A DNA stretch of 64,000 nt from Sorex araneus (GCF_027595985.1 NC_073304.1:216162500-216226499), one strand, 5' to 3'. Positions 35,001-48,630 are shown, counted from the first letter of the stretch. Numbers and translations are program-made. Notes: generated by a model not told the origin, from the letters alone.

Positions 35001-38000
35001 TCCAGGGGATTTTAGATCCCAGAATTTCCAGAGAACTTTCTCCTGGGGATATCTTGGAAGCCCACCAGGCTGGAGCTCAGAGGGAAAGTCCGGGACCTCC
35101 CAGGACTTTCTCTGCAGCTTGGCGGTGCGGGCCCCCACATGGGGCTGGGCCAGCATGTACTCTGCGCCCCTCCTCCTGACCAGACCCCCCTTCTCAGTAG
35201 CAGGAGAGGCTGGGCACGCTCCAGCTGTGAGGTGGGGGAGAAGGAACTAAATGTGTTGTGGTGCTTACTCCCTCACCCCAGTTCTCCTGCTTCCTGCGGA
35301 CTGTAGGGGGTAGGGCTGGAGTCGCTTCTTGCTCCCGAATGGTTTGGACTGGGGGCACCAGAGAGGCCAGGTGTGATGTTGGGGCTGGAAGGGGTCACCT
35401 GGCGACAGCCCGTCCCTGGCCCTCTGCCCACCTCCCTGGCCCCCTTGCCCGCCCACTTTCCTCCTCTGTGACTGAACAGGAACCCCCAAAGGAGCCCCTC
35501 TTGGGCACTGCCTATCCTCTCTCTCCCCAGAAGCAGCTCTTTGTCCCTGTGCTCAGAGACACCTCCTGCCCTGTCATCTCCGAGAATCTGGAATATTCCA
35601 GAAGGTGGTGGAGTCCCCCACCCCGCCCGGTTCCCCCCCTCTCTTCCCGTGACCCAGCCCCCTGCCTCAGAAAGTCCCTTCAGTTGTCTGGTAGCCTGCG
35701 TGCTCCGCCCCGCCGTGGGTGCCCAGCTGTGGCTGCGTGTCTGTCTGTCTGTGCTGTGCATGTGACCCTGGGCAGGGACGGCAGCCCATGGGGGTGCCAC
35801 CACAAAAAAAAATACAACAAAAAGAGACTCAGGGTTGGAGTGATAGTACAGCAGGTAGGGTGTTTGCTTTGCACGCGGCCAACCCGGGTTCGATTCCCAG
35901 CATCCCATATGGTCCCCTAGCACCGCCAGGAGTAATTCCTGAGTGCAGAGCCAGGAGTAACCCCTGAGCATCACCGGGTGTGATGGAAAAAAAAAAGAGA
36001 GAGAGAGACTCCGATGCTGGGCATCCCACTCGTGCGTGCGTGCTGGAATGGGGGCAGGGAGGCAGGCAGGCGGCCTGTGTGCGCCTAGTCCGTGGGCCTG
36101 TGGCACCTGACGGAGTTGGTCCTGGCAGGCCTGCTGCGGCCCAGTGCCCAGCCCATAGTAGGGCCTGTGTGGACGTGGACACGCTCGAGCACCTTCCTTC
36201 AAGCACCTTCCTTGCAGGCGGGTGCTGGGGGCGAGAGGGGACAGTCAGGAAGCTGACGGCTGCGTGGCCACTCACCCCCACCCCGGCCCCCTGTGCTTCC
36301 TCCTGCAGCTGCCACTGGGCCCACGAGATGGGTGCTCCCCCGGGCGCCCCCTCCCGTGGCAGGGGCCACGGACGCTGCTGCTGCACAAGAGCCCTGAGGA
36401 CGGCTTCGGATTCACCCTGCGCCACTTCATCGTGTACCCACCCGAGTCGGCTGTGCACTGCCGCCTGAAGGTAGGGCGGCCTGGCTGCACCCCCCGTCTC
36501 CCGTCTTCCTCCTGGGGCCTCGGGAGAGGGGCCCAACCCTGGCAGGCACATTTGCACTGTGGGCCGGTGGACCAGCCCGGCCACGTTCTCTGGGCTCTGT
36601 CTCCTCAGGAGAAGGCATGGGCGGTTCCAGGGCAAGCGGCTGAGAGGAAGGGGGCGGCCACTCACACCCCCAGATTTGGCCTCAGGAAAGTGGGTGACCT
36701 ATATTTGGAGACGGGGTGCCTGGGACACCTTGCCCATGGGCTACCCCCAAACTGGATCTGTCAGAGTTCCCGAGAGTCTGTGCTGCCTCGCTCTGGGCAC
36801 CCTCCGGGGTACCTGGGCTCTGGGGGCGGGGAGAGCCCCGGGTTGGGCTGCAAGGACCTGAGTTCTGGCCCGGATGTCACGCTGGGGCTGCCGGAACCAG
36901 GGTTGGGTTCTCTGAGCCCAGGAACCAGGGTGTGGGCTGGGGGCACAGGGGATCCCCAAAGAGAAACAAACAAGCATGCAGGGAGACGCGAGGGGGCCCT
37001 AGCAGCTGTCCTTGCTCACGGGGCTGGCGTGGACCGGAGCAGCTGCCAGGGGGCTCCTGGGAGAGCTGGGGCCTTCGGCTTCTCCGTCCCTCTCTGTGTG
37101 TGGGCACGCACGGAGGGGCTGCAGGCCCCTGTGCCCCGTGCCGCCAGGCGGCTCGAGCATCCTCTGCATTCGGGCACCCGAAGAAGCTGCTCTTGTGGCT
37201 GCAGCTGTGCTCCCGGGCGGGGACAGGGAGGGGGCGGGAGGCGCTGCCGTGGGCCAGGGGCATGGCCGCACCACTCACTGACCTCAGGTTCCCTGACCGT
37301 CTCCCTTCCTGGCATCTGCCATCTTCTCTCAGGGGCTGCTGTCGGCGGGGCAGGAGCGTGGGTGGAAGAGTGACCCCTGCCCACCGGAGCCGTGGTTGGC
37401 AATGGCCCCTGTCCCCATCCCAGAGCCCAGTGGGTGCTCCCCCCGCCCTCGGCTGTCGCAGCAGCAGCCACACGGGCGGCTCTAAGCTGTAGGTGGCTGC
37501 CCCCGGCCCGTCCTCTCCTGCTGGGTCCCGCTCCTGGCCCTGGACAGGCCCCTCACTTAGCTACCAAATGGTTGATCCAGAAAAAAGGGCAAGAGGCCCC
37601 CAAGGGCCTGAGCCAGCCACAGGGCCTGATGTTCCTCGTCTCCCCCCTCTCCTGGCTCTCCTTCCCAAGCCACCTGTGGCCACTGTCCTTCCTGCTGCGT
37701 CCCTGGGTGATCCTAGAGGCCTCCCAGGACGTCTCCAAGTTCAGTTTCTTTCTTCTTGTTTTTGGGCCACACCTGGTGGTGCTCAGGGTTACTCCTGGCT
37801 CCGTGCTCAGGGATCACTCCTGATGGGGCTCAGGGGACGCTTGGGTGATGCCGTGGATAGACCCAGGGTCTCCTAACTGCAAAGCCTGCACTCGACCCTT
37901 GGATCTATTTGGATCTATGACCTGGGGTTCAGTTTCTTTTTTCTTTGCTTTTTTTTTAAACCCAATCTTATTTATTTATTTATTTAGCTTTTTTGGTCAC

Positions 38001-40075
38001 ACCCAGCAATGCTCAGAGGTTTCTCCTGGCTCTGCGCTTAGGAATTGCTCCTGGTGGTGCTTGGGGAACCATATGGGATGCCGGGGATCGAACCCAGTCT
38101 GCCGCGTGCAAGGCAAACACCCTCCCTGCTGACTATCACTCTGGCCCTGGGAAGATCCAGTCTCTCTCTCTCTCTTTTTTTTTTTTTGCTGTTTTGGGTC
38201 ACACCCGGCATTGCACAGGGGTTACTCCTGGCTCTGCACTCAGGAATTACTCCTGGCGGTGTTCAGGGGACCATAAGGGATGCTGGGAATCGAACCCGGG
38301 TCTGTCGCGTGCAAGGCAAACACCCTCCCCGCTGTACTATTACTCCAGCCCTGGGAAGGTCCAGTTTCTTAGCCCTACGCCTCGAAGCTGGAATCTTCTC
38401 TCCAGCTGGGCTTGCACATTCCCTCTCACTCACGCACCATCCTGGGTTCCGCTTTCCCCTCAGAGCCCAGGCCTCCCCCACCAGGCCTGGCATCCCTGCT
38501 GCTCCTGACTTCTCCTTCAGCTGAGCAGGCCCACTCTTACGTTCCTTCTTGTTTTCGGACTTCTTTAATGTTTGGCCGCACCCAGCTCTGCCCAGGGCCG
38601 ACTCCTGGCTCTGCGCTCAGGGATCACTGTGGTACTGCTCCAGGGACCTTGTGGGGTGCCGGGGATCCAAACCCAGGCCGAGCGCGTGGAAGCAAGCATC
38701 CTACTTGCTTTACTCTTACTCCAGTCCCGTTATTTTTGAAAGTTTCTTCTTTTTTTTTTTTCTTTTTGGGTCACACCTGGCGATGCACAGGGGTCATTCC
38801 TGGCTCTGCACTCAGGAATTACCCCTGGCCGTGCTCAGGGGACCATATGGGATGCTGGGATTTGAACCCGGGTCGGCTGCGTGCAAGGCAAACGCCCTAC
38901 CCACTGTGCTATCTCTCCAGCCCCTGAAAGTTTCTTAATTGCAGCTACGAAGCAATTCATTATTAAGTTTCAGGCAGAGAATGTTCCAACACCAGCCCCT
39001 TCCCCACCCTCTGTTTCCATCAATGTCCCCAGTTTCCCTCCAGCCTCCCAGACCCTCTTCTTACTTCTTGGCCCCTACTCCTGCCTCCAAGCCCCTGTGT
39101 ACTCCATTTCCTCCCCATACTGCCTCCGCCCAGCCCCCCTCCACTTGCCCCTCCACCCCCCAGGGATGCTAATCAGGCCTCCCCTGCCCTTCTCCAGCCA
39201 GATAGCCCGTCTGTCCCTCTGCCGCTTATCTGCGTCCGCAGGCTCCAGGCCCCTGGGCCTCCCGGGCTGCTGGGGACCTCTTCCCTCCAGCTGCCGGGGA
39301 AGGGGTCACGGGTTCCCCCCCCACGGAACCAGGGGCCTTCGGGTGCTGATGTCAGGGGAACAGCCAGCCTGGGGGAGGGCTCAGGGCACAGGCAGCTGAG
39401 GTTCCCATGACAGCCCCCATCTAGGCCCCTCCTGCTGCTGTGCTCCCTGGAAGGAAGGAGATAAGAGGGGAGGCGGCTGGGTGGGGGGGCCCTGGAGGGG
39501 CCGCCCAGGAGGGGCTGGGAGGTGCACTGGGGGCCACACCCAACTGTCTGTCTCCTGCAGGAGGAAGAGAATGGAGGCCGAGGAGGAGGTAAGGGGGGGG
39601 CCATGGCCGGGGACGGGGACCGTTTGTCTCCCCCTCTCTCCCCCCTCCCCGACCCCGAACTGCCCATCTTTGCCACTGTGCGTCCACCCTGGGCATCCCC
39701 CTCCCCCTTTTTTTGCCATTTCTGTCCCCTTTGCTCGTCCCTTACATCCTGAGTGTGCAGCCGCCTACAGGGGGCTGAGATCGGGCCGCTGCCTGGAGCT
39801 GCCCCTTAGCCTGGGTTGGGGGTTGGGGCTTGCTGCAGGACTGGGCTGCAAAGGGCCCCCGGTGGGCACCCAGGCTCCCCAGGGACGCCAGGCAGATCCT
39901 TCCTGCTGGCCCTGAGTGGACACTGTCCTCTTGAGTCGCTGTCACTGAAGCCCAAATGGGGAGAATCACCCTGACCTAACACAGGCCCCCTTCCTTGGGG
40001 GGGGCGGGCATCGTGCTGGGGCACCAATGCAGGGCTGTGCATTCCGGGGGCTAGGGGTCCAGACCCTGAAGAGAG

Positions 40076-40130
<55 letters not shown>

Positions 40131-43100
40131 CGCACGCATGCATCCTTGTGGGCATGTGGTGTGTGTGCACATGTCTACCTGCCCCGCTGGACCGTGAATT
40201 CTCTGGGTTCCTTCTTTCTCCCGTGCAGCCCAGCACTGGGGGGGACAGATGTTTATGGAGCCCCTGTGAGTCCCAGTGGAGTTTTCCCTTGTTGGGCAGC
40301 CGCACCCAGCTATCCTCCGAGCTGACTCCTGGTTCTGTGCTCAGGAAATCCCTCCTGGTGATGCTCAGGGGACCGTATGGGGCGCCAGAGACTGACTCTA
40401 GGTTGATTACATGCAAGGCAAGCATCCTGCTGGCTGCCCTGTCTCTCCAGCCCCCTCTCTGCAGACTTATTTGACTCGGCAGCACTGAGGGTCTCCCCCA
40501 GGGCTTCTCACGCCCGAAGCTCATACGCACACCAGCTCTGCCGCTCGCCCCTTCCTGGAGATATTTTTTTTTTCCTTTTTGAGTCACACCTGGCAATGTT
40601 CAGGGGTTACTTCTGGCTTTGCACTCTAGAATTACTCCTGGTGATGCTCAGGGAATCATATGGGATGCTGAGACTCGAACCCGGGTCAGCCGTGTGCAAA
40701 GCAAACGCCCTCCCCGCTGTACTGTCGCTCCAGCCCCTTCCTGCAGGTTTTGTCCCAGAGTTTTCATTTCCCGCCCAGATGGTGCCCGTCTACTGGGTTC
40801 TGGGCCTCTGGTACCCTGTGGACATCTGGGTCTGTGTCCGTGTGAATGTGACCATCCTGAGTGGGAGGCCCTATGTACGGGGGTGCCCTCGCTCACCTGG
40901 CTCCTGCCCCCCAGGACCCTCCCCCCGGCACCGCCTGGAGCCTGTGGACACCATCTTTGTCAAAAATGTGAAGGAAGACGGGCCGGCCCATCGGGCTGGG
41001 CTGCGCACAGGTGAGCATGGGGACCTGGGGTGAACTGGGGACCCTCTTTCTCCCTGGGGATGCCAGATCCAGGTGTCGGGAGGCTCCGGGGTGAGGCTCC
41101 AACCCCTGCCCTGCTCACACATGACCCTGTGTCGGCAGGAGACCGGCTGGTAAAGGTGAACGGGGAGCGTGTCATTGGGAAGACTTACTCCCAGGTCATC
41201 GCTCTGATCCAGAACAGGTGAGTGTCCCCCTTCCCCGCGCTCGACCCCCCGCCGGGCCCTGTGGGGAGGAGACGGGTCATTGGGGGGTGGGGAGGACAGG
41301 GGATTGGCGACTGGGATCCCCATTCTCCCTGGCCCCACGGGTTTCGGCTGGAACTGACCCCTGCCCCGTCTCTCTCTGCAGTGATGACACCCTGGAGCTG
41401 TCCATCATGCCCAAGGATGAGGATGTCCTCCAGCTGGTGAGTGCCCCGAGCTGCGGCGTGGTGGTGGTGGTGGGGGGGGGGGACAGGACCCAGTCTGCAG
41501 GGCCCGTGCCAGCCTTGCATTGCCCAATCAGGGAAACCAGGGGTGGGGACTGGCGCTTGCCTCATTCAGGGCTGCTCTGGGCCGGCCGAGGGGAAGGTGC
41601 CACGCTGGGCGGGCGGGATTCCTGCCTCGGAGCCTGTGAGGGTGACCCGGCGGGCCCAGCCAGACTGGCACGTTCAGGTCGGCCCCCGGGAGACACCTGT
41701 TCCCACATCCCATCCTGTCCGGCCCCAAGCACACTTCCTGCAGATGTGACAGCGCAGGCGCAGGCTGGCGCAGACGCACTCACAGAGGCCACTCTGTGCC
41801 CTCTGGTCCTCTGGGTCCACCCTCCACCCTCCACCGCAGCCCGCCATCGCGATCGCATACACTCACATGGGCACACACGAGACGCACCAGGCACCAACCC
41901 AGACTTGGCCCTTGCCCACGCCCCCGCCTGCCACCCACAGACCCCTGAGCACCACAAACACCACCAGCTCAGCCCTGCGCACAGCCCCGCACCTCAGCAC
42001 CAGGCCCCAGCGTCTCCCACTGTCCTGCCCAGCTGGGGCCACGCCTGCCCTCCCGTCGCCCACCACAGATGCCCACAGCCCACAGGGCGGCATCAGCTCC
42101 CACCCCGCTTGGCCATGCCCAGCGCACGTGCCTTTGGGGGCACGGTCCCACCCACGCAGGCACTCAGCACTCACCCCTCACCCCCGCCCCGGGGTACACA
42201 GCCAGCCCGGCACACACCCACTCACATCTGCACACAGACTCTCTGAGCCGGCCAGCCCCTGTGACCAGCACGCGGTCTCACTGTCCCAGCAGATGGCAGC
42301 AGCCCGGCCCGCAAGGTCACTGCCCCCCAGGGGAGGGCTGGGCGCCCGGCCCTCTGGCCCCGCCCCAGCCCGGCCTGGCTGCTGCCTGGATGCGCTCGTT
42401 CCCCTAATCACTGTAATCACCGCCCGGGAGCCAGGCCCTGCCCCAGAAACCTGACCTCAATCGTCCCTTCGCGGGGGCTGGGGAGAGGGAGGCAAGGAAA
42501 GGAGCGCGGGTGGAACAGTGTTCTGAGCCCTGCCCAGACCCCAGACCCCCTCCGCCCCCTCCCCCCCACCCCGTTGCTGGAGCCAAGCAACTTAAGGGAG
42601 GGGGGTAGCTGGGTGGGACCTCGGGGATCCCCACCCTCTCCAGCGGAAGAGTTTTCGAGGAGTGGGAGGGGACAGTAGCCCCGAGCTCTGCTCTCCCGGC
42701 TGGGGTCCGCAGGTAGCCCTGAGGTCAGCGTGTGGGGGCCTCCTCCGGCTCCCCCATCCCGGCCAGCCAGAGGGTGGGGCCCAGGCATTCCTGTGGCTGG
42801 GAGCCGAGGCCGGAGGCCAATGGGGCCGCGGCAGCTGCTGACGCCACCCGCCGACGCGGCGAGGCCCCTCCACACCCATCCTCCCCTCCCGCCTCCTCCC
42901 GCCAGCCAGAGCCAGCCTGTGGGGGCCCGGGCCACGGCGCCTCGCCTCGGGGAGGGCAGAGTGTGTGTGTGGGGGGCCCCCCCGGAGACCCAGCCCGGCG
43001 GGGGCTGTGGCGGGTGGCTGGGGGCGGGGAGGGCGGGGCGGGCCGGGATGCTGCTGATGCCCGGCCTGGGGAGCTGGCAGGATGACGGCAGGAGGGAGAG

Positions 43101-43300
43101 GTATGCCGGGTGCCCTGGCCCCTGGGCGGGGGTCTGGAGGGGCCAAGCGACTGGGGTGTGGTCCTACACCCCACGGGGGCTCCCGAGAGGGAGGAGCGGT
43201 GACTCGTGCGAGCTTCTGCTCGGCTCATTGTGCTGGTCTGTGTGTTAGGGTGTGTATTTCCCAGTCTCCTGGAGGGGTGGCGTGCGTGTGCGTATGCGTA

Positions 43301-43354
<54 letters not shown>

Positions 43355-45919
43355 CACCCGCTCACCCTTTGAAACTGAGCTCTCTCTGAGATGGACCCCC
43401 CAGACTGCCCGGCCGGGGCCACCAGCCACTCTCCCCGGGGCCTACCTCCTTTTTCGGCCAGGCCTGGGCGCTGGCCCTGTCACCCCTCAGCAATGCAGCG
43501 TCAGCCTCAGCGCCCAGTGCCAAATTCCAGGCCCGGGTGGCAGAAGGCGGCCCGGGTCTCTGTCAGCCTGCCCCTCCCCCAGCGTGCTCACAGAGGCCAG
43601 CAGGGGCACGTGCCTCCTCACCCCAAGGTCCAGGGGCAGGGGACCCCCTACCCCACTCCCTGTCCAGGAGATGGGGGCAGCGAGGCTCTCCCAGCCTCTG
43701 CCCCCCGCCCACCCCTCCCTGGACACACCCCTTAGCCTGCCTCCTCCCTCTTGCCTGCCACCCCGACTGTCCCTAGTGGGTGTCCCTGCTCGGCTGATGG
43801 GCTGATTGGCTCTGGGCATCGAGGGGGACCAGGAGCTTGTTGGCACTTGAGCAGTGGGGCCTCAGGAAGCAGATGTTGGCATGTTTGCGGTGCAAGGCAG
43901 TCCCTGTCACAAGACTCAGCGAAATTCTCGCCCCCCCTCCCTGTGTGCATGTAAGTAAGTATACATGTGTGCGCCAGTGTGTATGTGAGTGTGTGGGTCT
44001 ACATGTGAGTTTGTGAGCATCTGTGTGAGTGACTCTGTGTGTGGGTGTAACGTGTGTGTCTGTGTGTATGAGTCTCTGTGTGTGTGCCTGAGTGAATGAG
44101 TGTGCGCGTTTCCGCGAGTGTACTGGGTGTGTGTCTCCAGGCGTGTGTGTGCTGCTGTGTGTGAGTCAGTGAATGTGCATCTGTGTGTGTGTGAGAGAGA
44201 GAGTGCACCTGTAGTGTGTCAGTGTTTGTGGGAGCATGTGTGATGTGTCTGTGTGTGAGTACCCGAGTGTGCTTGTGTATGATCCTGTGAGTATATAGGT
44301 GTGAGACTGCACGTGTGTATGTGCCTGAGTGTGGGTGTGTATCTGAGTGTGTTCGTGTTCGTATCTCACAGGCCGCCCCTTTCTCCTTTGGCCCCCGCCC
44401 CCACCCCACTCCGGCTTCTCTTTGGAGCCTCACCTCCCTGCCGCTTACGACTCCCCACTTTGGCCTTCCACCCCCAGCGCCTCCTGCCGGGGTGCGGTCC
44501 CTGCCCGTGCCCCGTGGGACCCGTCTGGCCCGGCTCACGCCTCTGTGTCCCCGCCAGGCCTACTCCCAGGATGCCTATCTGAAGGGGAACCAGCCGTATT
44601 CCGGAGAGGCCCGCAGCATCCCAGAGCCGCCCCCGATCTGCTACCCCCGCAAGACCTACGCAGCACCAGCCCGGGTCCCCACCTGGGCCACTATGGTGCC
44701 TGAGCCCCTCTCAGCACTGCCCAGCGACCCCCGGAGTCCTGCTGCCTGGAGCGACCCCGGCGCCTGTGCGGTGCCCGCCGCCCGCCCTCACGCGGGCATG
44801 AGCCAGCCCCGCCCCAGCCCTGGTGCCTTCCCCCGCCTCCCTGCCGAGCCCCGGACGCCCCGTGCCTTCCCGGAGCCTGGCAGCCGGCCGCCCCCCAGCA
44901 GACTGGAGTGCCAGCAGGCCTTGTCGCACTGGCTGTCGAACCAGGTCCCCCGCAGGGCGGGGGAGAGACGGTGCCCCTCCATGCCACCCCGGGCCCGCAG
45001 CGCCTCCCAGGACCGCCTGGAGGAGGTGGCGGCCCCCCGCCCGTGGCCCTGCTCCACCTCGCAGGGTGCCCTGAGCCAGCTGGGCCAGGAGGGCTGGCAC
45101 CGAGCTCGCTCCGATGACTACCTGAGCCGGACCACCCGCTCGGCCGAGGCCCTGGGGCCGGGGGCGCTGGTGTCCCCCCGCTTTGAGCGCTGTGGCTGGG
45201 CTTCCCAGCATCCGTCTGCCCGCACCGCGGCCTGTCCACCCAGAGACCTGTCCGGGCCCCAGGCCCCCGCCCCAGCCGGACTGCAGGGCCTGGACGATAT
45301 GGGCTACGTGGGGTACAGAAGCTACAGCCCCTCGTTCCAGCGCCGGACGGGCCTTCTGCACGCACTCTCCTTCCGGGACTCTCCCTTCGGGGGGCTGCCT
45401 ACCTTCAACTTGGCCCAGTCCTCTGCCCCGTTCCCGCCCGAGGCCGCCGAACCCCCCCGAGGGGGCCGGCCTGAGCCCAGCGCCGCCCGGGCCCTGGAGC
45501 CACCGCCCGAAGAGCCCCGGGACGAGGTGGTGCTGAGGCAGAAGCCGCCCACTGGCCGCAAGGCCCCCGTGCCCCCCGCGAGGCGGGTGCACCTCGGCCA
45601 CGGAGACGAGGGCGCCGAGCCGGAGGCCAGCGGGCGCGGCGAGCGCCTGGGCAGGAAGGTGACGCCTTTGGCCACCACGGAAGATTCTCTGGCTTCCATT
45701 CCCTTCATTGGTGAGTGGCTCGCAGGGCACTGGGGTATCCCGTGGGCACCCAGGGCACTGGGTGTTGGCAGACCCTCCTGCTTCTCTGCCCGACCATCTG
45801 TCCATCCATCTTTCCTCCCGTTCACTAACCCTCCCAGCTCTCTGTCCGTCCGCTCCTCCTTCTTCCTCCCCTCCTTCCCTTGCTTCCTTCCTTCATTCTT
45901 TCCTTTTGTTTCTTTCCTT

Positions 45920-45966
<47 letters not shown>

Positions 45967-48586
45967 TTTTGCTTTTTGAGTCACACCCGGCGATGCTCAG
46001 GGATTACTCCTGGCTCATGCACTCAGGAATTACTCCTGGCGATGCTCAGGGGACCATATGGGATGCTGGGAATCGAACCCAGGTTGGCCGCATGCAAGGC
46101 AAACGCCCTACCCGCTGTGCTATCGCTCCAGCCCTCTTTCCTTTCTTTCTATATATATATATATATATTATTTTTTTTGGTGGGGTAAGAGGGTGGGCAC
46201 ACCTGAGCTGGCTCAGGGATCACTCCTGGTAGCGCTGGGGTGCAGGGGATTGAACCCAGGTTGGCTGCGTGCAAAGCAAGTGCCTCACCCGCTGTACATT
46301 CTCTGCAGCCCCCCTCTCCCCTCTCTTCCTCCCACCACACCTGGTGGTGCTCAGGGGCTCAAGTTGTGCGAGGGATTGAAGCTGGGCGTGCAGCATGCAG
46401 GCTTGCACTGGACCCCTTGAGCTGTCTCTGGCCCCCTTCCATCTTTTTGTTCTTTCCTGGGACTCACTCCTTCCTTCCTTTTCCATGACTCACTCCTTCC
46501 TTCCTTCCTTCCTTCCTTCCTTCCTTCCTTCCTTCCTTCCTTCCTTCCTTCCTTCCTTCCTTCCTTCCTCCCTCCCTCCCTCCCTTCCTTCCTTCCTTCC
46601 TTCCTCCCTCCCTCCCTTCCTCCCTTCCCATACTCCTCTCTCCCTCCTCCTTCCCTCCCTCCCCGTGTCATCCTGCTTTTCTTTTCATCACCCATCCTTT
46701 TGTTCTTCCCTCTCCTCTCCATCTCTTCTCATCCAGCAGGTGTTTGCCTCAGACCCTGCTGGGGCCACTCTCCTGGAGGGTGTGGTCGGGGTGGGCCAAG
46801 CGGTGGGGGTGGCAGGAGCAGGGGGTGCTCTGGGAGAGGGGGCTGGTGAGCAGGAGGAGAATCCTCCAGTAAGGACATGTCCACGGAGCCCTGGGGGCTG
46901 AGAAGGACTTAGAGGAGGAGTGTGAGAAGGTGCAGGGGCAGAAGAGAATGTGCAAAGCCTGACGCTGGAGAGGCAGGGGGCGCTTCCTACCCCGAGGGGA
47001 CTGGTCGCCCCCAGAGCAGAGGGAAGACTGAGGACTGGCCCCCTTTGTAACAGACACGGGCGAGCAAGAGGGTGGCGAGGCCCCAGGAGCCCAGGTTTCC
47101 TGCTTTGTTAGAGGAGGCGCCTCTCCGGCCCTTGGGCATGAGTGGGGCAGGAAAGTGGTAAGGGCTGGCCAGGAGGAGGGGCCAGGGTGACCGGGCAGTG
47201 TCCCAACGCTGGAGAGAAAGTCAGTCCTGGGGGGCTGGAGCGATAGCAGAGTGGGTAGGGCGTTTGCCTTGCACGCAGCATCCTATATGTTCCCCTGAGC
47301 ACCGCCGGGAGCAAGTCCTGAGCGCAGAGCCAGGGGTAACCCCTGTGCATCGCCAGGTGTGACCCGAAAAGCAAAAATAAGAGAAAGTCAGTCCTGGACC
47401 CAGAGTCATTCGCTGCAGTGACAGGAGTGAGTGTGAGCCCCGGGGCGCCTCGGAGAGGGTCCTGGCCCACCTTCCCTTTCCGCCTCTCCCCTGAGTGGGC
47501 AGCAACGCCCTACATGGGAGGCGCAGGGCCAGCCTGTGCCAGGAACCCTCTCCAGGAGCCCTTCGGGGAGCCCCACGCCGACAGGGGGGTGGGGGAGAGA
47601 GACCGTCCTCAGAGACTAGTCAGAGGAGGGAGGCTTCACCCACCGTGGCCGGATGGGGAGGCCAAGTTGAGCTCCGAGCCCGTGGCCTTGTGGTCAGTTA
47701 CCCTGGGCTCTGCTGTGCGGGCAGAGGAATTAGGGGGTCACCATCTGGGCACAGGGGCTGTTGAGACTGGGGGCCCCCCCTGCTTTGCACCGCCTTCAGC
47801 CCCGTCCCTCCCTCCGCTTGTGCAGACGAGCCCACCAGCCCCAGCATTGACCTGCAGGCCAAGCACGTCCCCGCCTCTGCTGTGGTGTCCAGCGCCATGA
47901 ACTCGGCCCCCGCCCTGGGCACCAGCCCGTCCTCCCCGACCTTCACCTTTGCCCTCGGCCGCCATTACTCCCAGGACTGCAGTGAGTGCCGCCGGGCCGG
48001 GCGGGGCGGGCCGCTGCTTCTCCGCTGCTTTCTGCATCCCCCTGGCTGCAGGGGAGGGCCCGGGCACCCCGCACCGCTGCCCTCACTGACCCGGGCCCCC
48101 GCGGTGGCTTTGCAGGCAGCATCAAGGCCGGCCGCCGCTCCTCCTACCTGCTGGCCATCACCACGGAGCGCTCCAAGTCCTGTGACGACGGACTCAACAC
48201 CTTCCGTGACGAAGGCCGCCCTCTGCGGTAAGTCCCGGCCCCCCACTCCTCGCCCCCCCCCATTTCTCATTTTGGACCACACTCAGTGGCACTCAGGGCC
48301 TTACTCCTGGCTCTGTGCTCAGGAATGACTCTTGGGGGTCCAGGGGACCCTATGAGGTGCCAGGGATCGAACCTGGGTCGGCTACCTCTGTACCATTGCT
48401 CTAGTTCCACCCTTCCTCCCTTCCTCCCTCTCTCCCTCCCTCTCTCCCTCTCCCTCTCTCTCCCTCTCTCTCTCTCCCTCTCCCTCTGTCCCTTTCTCTC
48501 TCTCTCTCCCTCTCTCTTTCTCTCCCTCTCTCTCTCCCTCTCCCTCTCTCTCTCTCCTTCTCTCTCCCTCCCTCCCTCTTTCTTCT

Positions 48587-48630
<44 letters not shown>

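Larger units (their letters stand above)
11377..36308 (+). other. ARHGAP23: intron 1 of ARHGAP23 (24.9 kb)
   Basis: The donor is CAG/GTGAGG and the acceptor TCCTGCAG/CTG. No coding exon is recognised inside. Single-copy-looking sequence lies at about 12320-13500, 13715-15950, 16365-18665, 22180-24540, 27640-28380, 28590-30170, 30315-31725, 32240-32690 and 33900-35825. The rest is SINEs, MIR/L2/L1 fragments and simple repeats, listed separately. CpG-rich patches at 22.7-23.1, 25.0-25.2 and 33.1-33.9 kb may be regulatory. Confidence 0.85.
36471..39560 (+). other. ARHGAP23: intron 2 of ARHGAP23
   Basis: GC-rich single-copy-looking sequence at 36471-37740 and 38925-39560, with five SINEs between. 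No further exon is recognised. Confidence 0.8.
39589..40914 (+). other. ARHGAP23: intron 3 of ARHGAP23
   Basis: Holds single-copy-looking sequence to 40070, a TG microsatellite and two reverse SINEs. No other exon is seen. Confidence 0.8.
41437..44557 (+). other. ARHGAP23: intron 6 of ARHGAP23
   Basis: Unusually free of SINEs. It contains CA-rich and GC-rich single-copy-looking sequence, a CpG-rich block, a TG microsatellite and a long degenerate TG array. The last 190 bases are pyrimidine-rich, with the acceptor CCCCGCCAG/GCC. Confidence 0.85.
45711..47825 (+). other. ARHGAP23: intron 7 of ARHGAP23
   Basis: Holds T-rich simple repeats, four SINEs, a TTCC array and single-copy-looking sequence at 46740-47210 and 47400-47825. 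No other exon is recognised. Confidence 0.8.

Noticed and set aside
44691..45825. Long antisense open frames across exon 7 (up to about 364 codons)
   Set aside because: They mirror a GC-rich, stop-poor coding exon. The + frame is the one matching ARHGAP23 and its splice phases.
46467..46675. CRISPR-like regular repeat array
   Set aside because: The period is 4 bases without spacers. It is a TTCC microsatellite in a mammalian intron.
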